A stretch of DNA of 11,244 bases, from assembly GCA_023393015.1 (NCBI GenBank), contig JAEWMY010000019.1, forward strand, positions 1-11,244, in the 5' to 3' direction. Position numbers and translations under genes: made by a program. How positions within the stretch are numbered: position 1 is the first letter of the stretch; each line of letters opens with the position of its first letter. The stretch comes from Spirochaetota bacterium (GTDB lineage Bacteria > Spirochaetota > Spirochaetia > Treponematales > Treponemataceae). Positions 1-6,218 of this stretch are shown piece after piece. The notes beneath the pieces were generated by a model. That model did not search any database. It saw only the letters and a list, made by a program, of their open reading frames with translations, and was not told where the DNA came from.

Positions 1-59
1 GTTTCAGCTGTAACTTTACGTGAGAACGACGTGCAGACACCTGCATATAAGGGGGATCG

Positions 60-581
60 TTGGCGGACAATAAAGGTTTGCGGATTAATGAACAAATCCG
101 CGTGCGAGAGGTCAGGCTGATCGACGAAAACGGCGAGCAAAAGGGTATAGTCCCTACCCTCGAGGCGCTGAAGATGGCCCGCGAACAGGATCTTGACCTG
201 GTCGAAGTTGCACCGCAGGCGAACCCGCCCGCTTGCAAGATCCTTGATTACGGCAAGTACCGTTTCGAAATGGAGAAAAAGCTCCGTGAGTCCAAAAAGA
301 AACAGAAACTGCAGGAACTCAAGGAAATCCGCATGCAGCCGAAGATCGACGACCACGATCTCGATTTCAAGTCAAAGCACGTACGAGAGTTTCTCGAAGG
401 CGGAGACAAAGTAAAGGTTACAATCCGGTTCAGGGGTCGCGAGCTCGCGCACACCGAACTCGGACTTGTCGTTCTTAAAGACGTATTAAGCAAGCTTGGT
501 GACGATTACGTCGTCGAGAAACAGCCCACGATGGAAGGCCGTTTCATGTCGATGACGCTCGCTCCCAAAGCAAAAAAATGA
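60..581 (+). CDS. infC: Translation initiation factor IF-3
   Basis: IF-3 binds the 30S subunit, prevents premature 50S joining and proofreads start codon and initiator tRNA selection. The 173-residue product has the family's usual length and two-domain layout. The N-terminal domain opens with GLRINEQIRVREVRLID, a Lys/Arg/Glu-rich linker helix lies around residues 70-95, and the C-terminal domain runs from about EIRMQPKID to the Lys-rich end. The start is TTG at 60-62, behind a purine-rich GGGGG at 51-55; no ATG lies in frame near the true N-terminus. A non-AUG start recalls the AUU start of enterobacterial infC, through which IF-3 represses itself; whether TTG works that way here is inference. 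It is the first gene of an infC-rpmI-rplT cluster, with 13 bases to the next gene. Identification is secure. Confidence 0.97.
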   Translation: MADNKGLRINEQIRVREVRLIDENGEQKGIVPTLEALKMAREQDLDLVEVAPQANPPACKILDYGKYRFEMEKKLRESKKKQKLQELKEIRMQPKIDDHDLDFKSKHVREFLEGGDKVKVTIRFRGRELAHTELGLVVLKDVLSKLGDDYVVEKQPTMEGRFMSMTLAPKAKK

Positions 582-594
582 TGAGGTAGTGGCT

Positions 595-795
595 ATGCCC
601 AAGATGAAAAGCAAACGGTGCGCTTCCAAGCGCTTTTCCTTCACCGCGACCGGTAAGGTCAAGTACAAGAAGATGAATCTTCGCCATATTCTTACGAAGA
701 AGAGCGCGAAGCGGAAGAGAAACCTTCGCCACGGCGGTATCCTCGCGGAAGCCGACTCGGCAAAGATCCGCAAGCAGCTCTTGCCGTACGGCTAA
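595..795 (+). CDS. rpmI: 50S ribosomal protein L35 (bL35)
   Basis: This small, very basic 66-residue protein of the large ribosomal subunit begins MPKMKSKRCASKRF and contains the family's conserved NLRH.LTKKSAKRKRNLRH core. A GTG at 589 is also in frame, but ATG at 595 gives the family's standard MPKMK N-terminus. It also sits 8 bases behind a GAGG Shine-Dalgarno at 583-586, whereas GTG-589 would be only 2 bases away. The gene lies between infC and rplT, the conserved bacterial order. L35 is normally made together with L20 from this transcript; no internal promoter or terminator is visible on either side. Confidence 0.96.
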   Translation: MPKMKSKRCASKRFSFTATGKVKYKKMNLRHILTKKSAKRKRNLRHGGILAEADSAKIRKQLLPYG

Positions 796-819
796 TTATT
801 TTTATTCAGGAGAAACAAG

Positions 820-1179
820 ATGCCAAGAGCAATAGACGGTAGCAAACGGAAGGATCACCGCAAAAAGATCCTCAAACTGGCGAAAGGTTTCCGCGGAAGG
901 CGCGGCACGAGCTTCAAGGCCGCGAAAGACGCGGTCGTAAAGGCTCTCGTACACGGGTACGTTTCCCGACGCGACCGCAAGGGCGACATGCGCACCCTGT
1001 GGATTTCGCGTATCAACGCGGCGGTCCGATCGGAAGGCATTTCCTACTCCCGCTTTATCGAGGGGCTTACCAAGGCCGGCGTCGTAATCAACCGCAAGGC
1101 GCTCTCCAACATGGCGATCGAGGATCCGGCCGCTTTCAAGACCGTCGTATCCACCGCCAAGAGCGCGCTCGGAGCGTAA
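820..1179 (+). CDS. rplT: 50S ribosomal protein L20 (bL20)
   Basis: L20 is a 23S rRNA-binding assembly protein of the large subunit. The 119-residue product has the usual length, a strongly basic N-terminal extension (KILKLAKGFRGRRGTSF) and the conserved body, including RRDRKGDMRTLWISRINAAVR, SYSRFIEGLTKAG and DPAAF. The ATG at 820 follows AGGAGA at 808-813. In many bacteria L20 represses its own operon by binding the mRNA. The short 24-base gap before this gene shows no evident rRNA-mimic structure, so I cannot say whether that occurs here. The stop codon is one base from the next start, and the following gene's ribosome-binding site lies inside the last L20 codons. Confidence 0.97.
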   Translation: MPRAIDGSKRKDHRKKILKLAKGFRGRRGTSFKAAKDAVVKALVHGYVSRRDRKGDMRTLWISRINAAVRSEGISYSRFIEGLTKAGVVINRKALSNMAIEDPAAFKTVVSTAKSALGA

Positions 1180-1180
1180 T

Positions 1181-1603
1181 GTGCTTAGTCTCGATCAGGT
1201 CAGGCTTCTTGAAAACCGCGTGGAAAAGGCCGTCGGGAAGATTCAGTCTCTCGATGCCGAGAACACGCGGCTGAGATCCCAGCTTTCGGCCCTCCAATCG
1301 CACGTCAGCGAGCTCGAGAGCTTGGTGCAGGGATTCAAGGACGATCAAGGCAGGATCGAGGAGGGGATCCTCAACGCGCTGGACCGCTTGAGCGCGTTCG
1401 AGGATTCCATGTTTTCGGGCGATACCCCCGCGTCCGTTCGGGACCGGGAAAGCAAGATCGAACCGGGCGAACCCGCCTCGGATACCGAAGTGTCCTCGCC
1501 GGATACGTTGTCCCTTGATATCGAAATCAATCCGGAGTTTCAGGACTCTTCTATCGAACGTACGACCGTCCCGCCCGTTGACGGCCAGATGGACATATTC
1601 TGA
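1181..1603 (+). CDS. Coiled-coil protein, probable ZapB-like division factor
   Basis: A 140-residue acidic protein. Residues 1-75 form a heptad-rich coiled coil (for example LLENRVEKAVGKIQSL and LRSQLSALQSHVSELE). Residues 85-130 are a low-complexity Ser/Pro/Asp/Glu-rich tail, and the protein ends in DGQMDIF. The GTG start is one base after the rplT stop. Its Shine-Dalgarno GGAG (1171-1174) is in the end of rplT, so translation is probably coupled. ZapA follows 14 bases downstream, and a short coiled coil beside ZapA suggests a ZapB-type partner at the FtsZ ring; this rests on context and shape, not on a diagnostic motif. The terminal QMDIF fits the Qxx(hydrophobic)F sliding-clamp-binding pattern (see findings). 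The function is tentative. Confidence 0.75.
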   Translation: MLSLDQVRLLENRVEKAVGKIQSLDAENTRLRSQLSALQSHVSELESLVQGFKDDQGRIEEGILNALDRLSAFEDSMFSGDTPASVRDRESKIEPGEPASDTEVSSPDTLSLDIEINPEFQDSSIERTTVPPVDGQMDIF

Positions 1604-1617
1604 CAGGCACACCGCGG

Positions 1618-1914
1618 ATGGCCAAGGGCAGCCTGCAAATAGACTTGCTTGGCGCGTCGTTCGCGATTCAGGCAGACGAATCCCCCGAGTATCTTTCGCA
1701 AGTGTACGCCAAATACCGCGCTACGGTCGCGCATATCGAGAAGGCCGCGTCCGTAAAGGATCCCCTCAAGATCGCGATACTGGCCGGGATTCTCCTTGCC
1801 GACGAAAACACCAAGGAAAAATCGCTACACCGCGATTCCCCTGACAAAAACGAGCTCGCGGAGGCCGAACGGCTCGCGATGGGCATGATTTCCCGCATCG
1901 ATCAGGTGTTATAA
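1618..1914 (+). CDS. zapA: Cell division protein ZapA
   Basis: ZapA is a small cytoplasmic protein that bundles FtsZ protofilaments and stabilises the division ring. The 98-residue product starts MAKGSLQIDLLGASFAIQADE, matching the family's N-terminal strand-turn pattern with a hydrophobic strand, G.S/F and A.E.PEYL. It continues into the expected long amphipathic helix, with the conserved A.LAGILLADE segment at about residues 58-67. The ATG at 1618 gives the family start, but the bases before it (ACCGCGG) are a poor Shine-Dalgarno, so translation may depend on the upstream coiled-coil gene 14 bases away. The TAA stop overlaps a TATAAT hexamer that may be the promoter of the next gene. Confidence 0.85.
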   Translation: MAKGSLQIDLLGASFAIQADESPEYLSQVYAKYRATVAHIEKAASVKDPLKIAILAGILLADENTKEKSLHRDSPDKNELAEAERLAMGMISRIDQVL

Positions 1915-1915
1915 T
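1907..1915 (+). promoter_or_regulatory. Candidate extended -10 promoter for manA
   Basis: TGT-TATAAT spans the zapA stop codon: TG at 1907-1908, one base, then a perfect TATAAT at 1910-1915. This is the extended -10 arrangement, which can work without a good -35; the candidate -35 at 1887-1892 is GATTTC, which is poor. The hexamer ends 5 bases before the manA ATG, so RNA would begin at or next to the start codon. One perfect hexamer can occur by chance, hence modest confidence. Confidence 0.4.
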
Positions 1916-1920
1916 CTCAT

Positions 1921-3162
1921 ATGCGTCATCCATTCGCCCTATCATGCCCTATCCAACGCTATTCTTGGGGATCGACCGACGGTATTGCGAACGTAACCGG
2001 AAATGCCGATCACGGAGGTCGCCCCTCGGCCGAACTCTGGATGGGAGCACATCCCCTCGCTCCTTGTTATATCGACCGACACTCGCTTGAGGCGGAACGA
2101 TCGTACGGCGATTCGTCTCCGATGTCGCTCGCGTCCCTCATCGAGCGATATCCCGAGCAGATGCTCGGCGTCGAGGCGTTCCTCCGTTACGGTCCCACCC
2201 TGCCCTTTCTCTTCAAGATTCTCTCCGCCGCGCGTCCCCTCTCCCTCCAGGTCCACCCGGATCGGGAAAGCGCCTTATCCGGTTTCGCGCGCGAAACGAA
2301 GGCCGGTATCCCTCACGACGCCCCCGAACGATGCTACCGTGACCGGAACGGCAAGGCGGAGCTCGTCATGGCCCTGACGCCGTTTACCTGCCTGTGCGGG
2401 TTTAGGGAGGTGTCCGAATCCATTTCGCTGATGTCGCCGATCAATTGCGCGCCCTTGACCCGCGCGCTCGAACGCCTGCGAGCAACTCGTGACTATCGAG
2501 TATTCTTGTCCGTATTGCTGTCCCTGACGGATACGGACGGAAGATCCGTCGTCAGCGAAGCCCGTCGGGTTGCGGAGTCAAGATCGCTCGAAGGAGATCC
2601 GTACGAGCGAGTCTCGTATCTGTGCGGACACTATCCCGATGACGTCGGGATTCTTGCCCCCCTCTACCTGAACTCCTTTACGCTCGCTCCGGGAGAGGCC
2701 TTGTTTCTCAAGCCGCGCGTACCGCATACCTATCTGTCCGGAACAGCCCTCGAGTTGATGAGCAATTCTGACAACGTGATCCGAGGCGGACTCACCGCGA
2801 AGACGGTCAATCAATCCGAATTTCTCGACATTCTCGACCCTACCCCGTTCTTGCCGGAGATCCTTCAAGTCCCGGCGAAGACAGGCAGGCTCGAGCGATA
2901 TCTCACGTCTTTTCCCGATTTCGAGTTATCGCTTTTTGAGGCGACGGCGACACCAGTCGATATCCCCACGGGAACGCCTTCGATACTTCTCGTGACGGAA
3001 GGCACGCTGGAGCTAACGTGCCAAACCGATTCCGGATGGCGTTCCGGTGCCGGGAAAGGTTCCGTTTACTTCGTTCCGGCAAGCGCTCCCCGGACTTCCC
3101 TCGCCGGAAGCGGCACGGCGTATCTGGCGTCGCTGCCGCGATGCGGAAAAGGCGAACCGTGA
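1921..3162 (+). CDS. manA: Mannose-6-phosphate isomerase, class I
   Basis: Zn-dependent type I phosphomannose isomerase, interconverting fructose-6-phosphate and mannose-6-phosphate in the cytoplasm. It feeds GDP-mannose/glycan synthesis or lets mannose enter glycolysis. The 413-residue cupin-type protein has the family landmarks: IQRYSWGS at 11-18; SLQVHPD at 108-114, supplying zinc ligands Gln110 and His112; GKAELVMAL at 144-152 with ligand Glu147; and LFLKPRVPHTY at 261-271 with His269. SNSDNVIRGGLTAK follows at 281-294, containing the active-site Arg288. The spacing matches the Gln/His/Glu/His zinc set known for this family. The ATG at 1921 gives a normal N-terminus. The nearest purine run (AGGTG, 1904-1908) is 12 bases away, too far for a good Shine-Dalgarno. 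The stop overlaps the next gene by 4 bases. Confidence 0.94.
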   Translation: MRHPFALSCPIQRYSWGSTDGIANVTGNADHGGRPSAELWMGAHPLAPCYIDRHSLEAERSYGDSSPMSLASLIERYPEQMLGVEAFLRYGPTLPFLFKILSAARPLSLQVHPDRESALSGFARETKAGIPHDAPERCYRDRNGKAELVMALTPFTCLCGFREVSESISLMSPINCAPLTRALERLRATRDYRVFLSVLLSLTDTDGRSVVSEARRVAESRSLEGDPYERVSYLCGHYPDDVGILAPLYLNSFTLAPGEALFLKPRVPHTYLSGTALELMSNSDNVIRGGLTAKTVNQSEFLDILDPTPFLPEILQVPAKTGRLERYLTSFPDFELSLFEATATPVDIPTGTPSILLVTEGTLELTCQTDSGWRSGAGKGSVYFVPASAPRTSLAGSGTAYLASLPRCGKGEP

Positions 3163-3617
3163 CAATCTGGGTTGACGCAGATTCCTGCCCGCGGCAGGTA
3201 CGCGATCTCGCGTGCAAGCGGGGGGCGCTCCACGCGAACCGGGTCGTTTTCGTCGCGAACAGGGATATCCCCCGGGAAGGGTTTCCGGACGTCGAGATGG
3301 TCATAGCGGACGCGACGCCGGACGCCGCGGACGACTACATAGTCGAACACGCCGAAAGGCATGACCTCGCGATAACGAGGGACATACCGCTCGCGAGCCG
3401 CCTCGTGGACCGGGGGATTTCCGTCATTAACGACCGGGGAACGACCTACACCGAGTCGAATATCCGGGAACGGCTTTCTATGCGTAACTTCATGATGGAT
3501 TTGTACAACAACGGGTACATGCCCGAAAAAACGGGACAATTCGGAGCCCGAGAAGTCCGTGATTTCGCCAACGCGCTGGACCGTGAGATCACGCGACTCG
3601 CAAAACGGCTCGGTTGA
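3159..3617 (+). CDS. YaiI/YqxD family PIN-like protein (DUF188, UPF0178)
   Basis: A 152-residue protein of the DUF188 family, whose fold is related to PIN/NYN nuclease domains; no enzyme activity is established for it. It starts MTIWVDADSCP, nearly identical to E. coli YaiI, with the acidic residues Asp6 and Asp8 expected in the metal site. It continues with DATPDAADDYIV (51-62), ITRDIPLA (72-79), INDRGTTYT (90-98) and the signature IRERLSMRNFMMDL (102-115). I chose GTG at 3159 because it gives the family's N-terminus, overlaps the manA stop as GTGA, and lies 6 bases behind AAAAGG (3147-3152). ATG at 3141 is possible but would add six residues not typical of the family. No terminator separates it from the convergent gene 19 bases away. 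Confidence 0.88.
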   Translation: MTIWVDADSCPRQVRDLACKRGALHANRVVFVANRDIPREGFPDVEMVIADATPDAADDYIVEHAERHDLAITRDIPLASRLVDRGISVINDRGTTYTESNIRERLSMRNFMMDLYNNGYMPEKTGQFGAREVRDFANALDREITRLAKRLG

Positions 3618-3636
3618 ACGGCCGCCGCGAGTCGAT

Positions 3637-4887
3637 TCAGGCTTCTTCCGCGTCGGGGAAACGGTCGCGGATCGCCTTTATAGAGGGAAGGATCTCGAAG
3701 AACGCGTCTACGACGGCCGGGTCGAACTTGGTGCCGCGAAGACCCTTAATCTCCGACAAAACCTTGTCCTCGTCCCAGGGTTCCTTGTATACGCGTTTGC
3801 AGGAAAGCGCGTCGTATACGTCCGCCAGGGCGACGATGCGCCCGGCTATCGGTATCTCTTCGCCCTTGAGGCCGACCGCCTTGCCCGTAGAGGGATTCGT
3901 CCTGAGAGGTTCGCCGTTGTCCACGGAGACCTTTCCCGGATAACCCGAACCGTCCCAGTTTTCGTGGTGCGTGAGCGCGACCTCGCGCGCGACCTTGTCG
4001 ACGGGCGACTCGATCTCGTTGAAGAGCTTCGCGCCGAGCCAGGTATGACCCTGCATGATGCGGTATTCTTCCTCGGTGAAGCGAGCCGGTTTCTTGAGTA
4101 TCAAATCGGAGATCGCGACCTTGCCGACGTCGTGTAACATGGAAGCGATTTTGAGCGTATCCCTGAATTTCTTCGACTCGTTCTCGTCGACCGAGTTATT
4201 GAATGCCCACCGATCGTAGACCTCGACCGCGTAACTCGACACGCGGTTGACGTGCGGTCCCGTTTCCTTCGGATCGCGCAATTCAGACATGCGTATCATC
4301 CTGAGAACCATGGATCGGGTAAGATGAGCGTGCTCGAGGGCAACCGTCGCGTTCGCCGCGAAATGGCTCATGTAGAGCTCGTCGTCCTTGTCGAAAGCCG
4401 TCACGTTATCCTGTTCGTCGAGGGCGTTGAGAACCTGCAGGACGCCGAGTATTCGGCCGCCGGACGTGCGCAGGGGAATGGTCAGGTTGGATACCGTCCG
4501 GTACCCGGAAACGGCGTCCGTTTGACGCCCGAACTTGTACGGTTTTTTCGGGGAAATTTCGTATACGTCAGGCTCGTTTACGAGCTGATTCGTGAGGGCG
4601 CTGTATCCCGCTATGGTCTTCTCGTTGATGGGAAAGGAAAAAAAGGAATAGAGTATCTTCTGGCCCGGAGGCAATTGCTTTTGCAGGGTAGCGTTTTGCG
4701 CGTAGTGTATGGCGAGCCGGTCACCGTCGCGGACGTATATGGAACCGGCGTCGGCATGGACCACCTTCCTGGCCTCGGTCAGGATCTGTTCCATGAGGAC
4801 GTCAACGTCCTGTATCTTGTTCAGGCGCGACTCCGTCTCTATGATCCCCGAAAGTATCTCCTCTCTGGTCTGACTCTTGTACGCCAT
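3637..4887 (-). CDS. GAF-HD-GYP protein, probable cyclic-di-GMP phosphodiesterase
   Basis: A 416-residue cytoplasmic signalling protein with no membrane segment. A GAF domain occupies about residues 18-188 (DVDVLMEQILTEARKVVHAD to LGVLQVLNA and the closing helix), probably sensing a small ligand. A C-terminal HD-GYP domain follows at about 195-405. The catalytic signature is intact: MLHDVGK at 250-256 (His252/Asp253), QGHTWLGA at 279-286 (His281), HHENWDGSGYPG at 307-318, and IVALADVYDAL at 351-361. HD-GYP enzymes hydrolyse cyclic-di-GMP, and HHE(x)WDGSGYP is the active form of the GYP motif. About 20 residues are inserted after GYPG (319-338), before LKGEEIP. The ATG at 4887 is 9 bases behind AGGAG (4897-4901). 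The divergent neighbour is a PilZ receptor, supporting a cyclic-di-GMP role. Confidence 0.93.
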   Translation of the reverse strand: MAYKSQTREEILSGIIETESRLNKIQDVDVLMEQILTEARKVVHADAGSIYVRDGDRLAIHYAQNATLQKQLPPGQKILYSFFSFPINEKTIAGYSALTNQLVNEPDVYEISPKKPYKFGRQTDAVSGYRTVSNLTIPLRTSGGRILGVLQVLNALDEQDNVTAFDKDDELYMSHFAANATVALEHAHLTRSMVLRMIRMSELRDPKETGPHVNRVSSYAVEVYDRWAFNNSVDENESKKFRDTLKIASMLHDVGKVAISDLILKKPARFTEEEYRIMQGHTWLGAKLFNEIESPVDKVAREVALTHHENWDGSGYPGKVSVDNGEPLRTNPSTGKAVGLKGEEIPIAGRIVALADVYDALSCKRVYKEPWDEDKVLSEIKGLRGTKFDPAVVDAFFEILPSIKAIRDRFPDAEEA

Positions 4888-4919
4888 CGACGACTGCTCC
4901 TGGATGCGAAATGGACTTG

Positions 4920-4948
4920 ATTCTACACCAGTTTTTTTTTTGCGTCCA
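4920..4948 (-). promoter_or_regulatory. Predicted sigma70-type promoter of the HD-GYP gene
   Basis: Read on the minus strand: -35 TGGACG (4948-4943, 4 of 6 consensus bases), a 17-base spacer, and -10 TAGAAT (4925-4920, 5 of 6). Ten consecutive A residues lie inside the spacer. Transcription would start near 4913, giving a leader of about 25 bases that carries the AGGAG ribosome-binding site. The -35 overlaps that of the divergent promoter. Confidence 0.6.
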
Positions 4949-4968
4949 TACGCCTTTCATGCTATACT
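4940..4968 (+). promoter_or_regulatory. Predicted promoter of the PilZ gene
   Basis: -35 TTGCGT (4940-4945), a 17-base spacer, and -10 TATACT (4963-4968), preceded by TGC (4960-4962) to make an extended -10. A run of ten T (4932-4941) abuts and enters the -35 and could act as an A/T-rich upstream element. The predicted start point, 7-8 bases after the -10, coincides with the first base of the ATG at 4976. Confidence 0.6.
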
Positions 4969-4975
4969 ATACATC

Positions 4976-6202
4976 ATGATCCAGAATGTTTCACAGATCG
5001 AGCGGGAATTCCTGATCAAAACGGTCTCGCAAAACGAGCAACCGGTCAGGTTCCACGGCGTCTCGACTGCCGGAACCGGGATAATCAGCACGATAGACAA
5101 GTCGGGTCTCGCGGTCACCATCCTGGAAACCATAGACGGAAGCGGTTTTTCCGTCTGCGAGCATATAACGGGGTATTTCGATTGCCACGGAAAGACCTAC
5201 GCCTTCGAAACGACCGTACGCGACAGCAAGCAAAGGACGCTGCGCGTGGACGTCCCGTCGCAGCTTCTCAGGAGCCTCCAGCGCAAATACGTGCGCGTGC
5301 GCCGCCCGCGGGACATCCGCGTGGTCTTTCACCTCGCGAACGAGGATATAGTTCTCGATTACCCGACCTGCCCCGAGTACATCAGCGTCGAGGACTGTTC
5401 GGGAGACAGGCGGTTCGCGGGCTCGACGATCCAGGAAATCGTGGCGTCGTTCAAGGGCGAGCTCGCGCTGAAGGCGCAGAAAAGCACGATAATCATGTTC
5501 CGTAACCGCGCGCCGTCTTCTTTCGAGGAAAAACTCCTCAGCGCGACTGGCAAGGTTCTTTTCGTTCCGTCCGTGGATTCACCCCTTCCGAAAAGCGATC
5601 CGTATCCCGAGGGACGTATCATCACCGAAGCCATAGAGGAGTCGTTCGAGGACCCGAACTTCTTCATCGAGGGTTCGCATTTCGGAAGGCTTCTCGCGGA
5701 AAAGAAGACGCGCGGAATTTCGTCGGAAATTTGGTGTCCCGTCGTCTACTATCAATACGTCGTCGGGTACATTTACATCGCGAACCGGGAAGGAGAATCC
5801 TTCGACGTCGCGATGGTTGATTATATCTGGGATTTTTCGAGGGTTCTCGCGTATCACCTTAAGAAGACCGGATATTTCGAGACGGGCGAGGATAAGAAAA
5901 CCGCTCCCGGCCACGCGGCAACCGTGCTCGACATGAGCCCGGGCGGCATGCTCATCTCCCTTCCGCGCTCGGACATCAGAACGCCCATTCACGAGGGCTC
6001 GGTATTCAGCGTGGACATTTCCCTCGGCGACCGTTGCGTTCCCTGCACCGCGAGAGTCATTCGCAGGTTCGACGACACGGATACCGTGTCGTACGGAACG
6101 ACGTTCATCAACATGACTTCCTCCGACGTCATGACCCTTTACGAGTTCCTATACCGGAAACCCTACGTGGCGAACGATCCGATAGCGTACGAACGGGCGT
6201 AA
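4976..6202 (+). CDS. PilZ-type cyclic-di-GMP receptor with N-terminal YcgR-like domain and GAF-like insert
   Basis: A 408-residue predicted cytoplasmic protein. Residues 1-100 resemble the N-terminal barrel of YcgR-like proteins (GYFDCHGKTYAFETTV, then LRVDVPSQLLRSLQRKYVRV). The PilZ motif RxxxR is Arg103-Arg107. The second PilZ motif, DxSxxG, is Asp319-Gly324 (DMSPGG), followed by typical PilZ strands and the closing GTTFINMTSSDVMTLYEFLY. The roughly 200 residues between hold a GAF-like stretch (EIWCPVVYYQYVVGYIYIANREG, about 251-273, then a long helix). Both cyclic-di-GMP-binding motifs are present, so binding is likely. The output target is unknown; motility control is the usual PilZ role. 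ATG at 4976 is chosen because upstream in-frame codons cross the promoter. No Shine-Dalgarno precedes it, suggesting leaderless translation. Its divergent partner is the HD-GYP gene. Confidence 0.82.
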   Translation: MIQNVSQIEREFLIKTVSQNEQPVRFHGVSTAGTGIISTIDKSGLAVTILETIDGSGFSVCEHITGYFDCHGKTYAFETTVRDSKQRTLRVDVPSQLLRSLQRKYVRVRRPRDIRVVFHLANEDIVLDYPTCPEYISVEDCSGDRRFAGSTIQEIVASFKGELALKAQKSTIIMFRNRAPSSFEEKLLSATGKVLFVPSVDSPLPKSDPYPEGRIITEAIEESFEDPNFFIEGSHFGRLLAEKKTRGISSEIWCPVVYYQYVVGYIYIANREGESFDVAMVDYIWDFSRVLAYHLKKTGYFETGEDKKTAPGHAATVLDMSPGGMLISLPRSDIRTPIHEGSVFSVDISLGDRCVPCTARVIRRFDDTDTVSYGTTFINMTSSDVMTLYEFLYRKPYVANDPIAYERA

Positions 6203-6218
6203 AGGAAACCGTAAGCGT

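Noticed and set aside
46..51. TATAAG as a -10 element for infC
   Set aside because: Transcription would begin downstream of the ribosome-binding site at 51-55, and there is no -35 at 23-28.
1..119. An open frame entering from the left edge in frame 1 and running past the infC start
   Set aside because: It overlaps the real infC N-terminus by about 60 bases and shows no family features; a chance open frame is more likely than the end of an upstream gene.
3018..3158. An upstream extension of the DUF188 gene back to ATG 3018
   Set aside because: It would overlap the end of manA by 145 bases and add 47 Arg-rich residues absent from the family; GTG 3159 gives the exact family N-terminus with a good ribosome-binding site.
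4877..4975. A longer start for the PilZ gene at ATG 4877
   Set aside because: It would overlap the start of the divergent HD-GYP gene and translate through both predicted promoters; the N-terminal residues look non-protein-like, while ATG 4976 begins a plausible domain.
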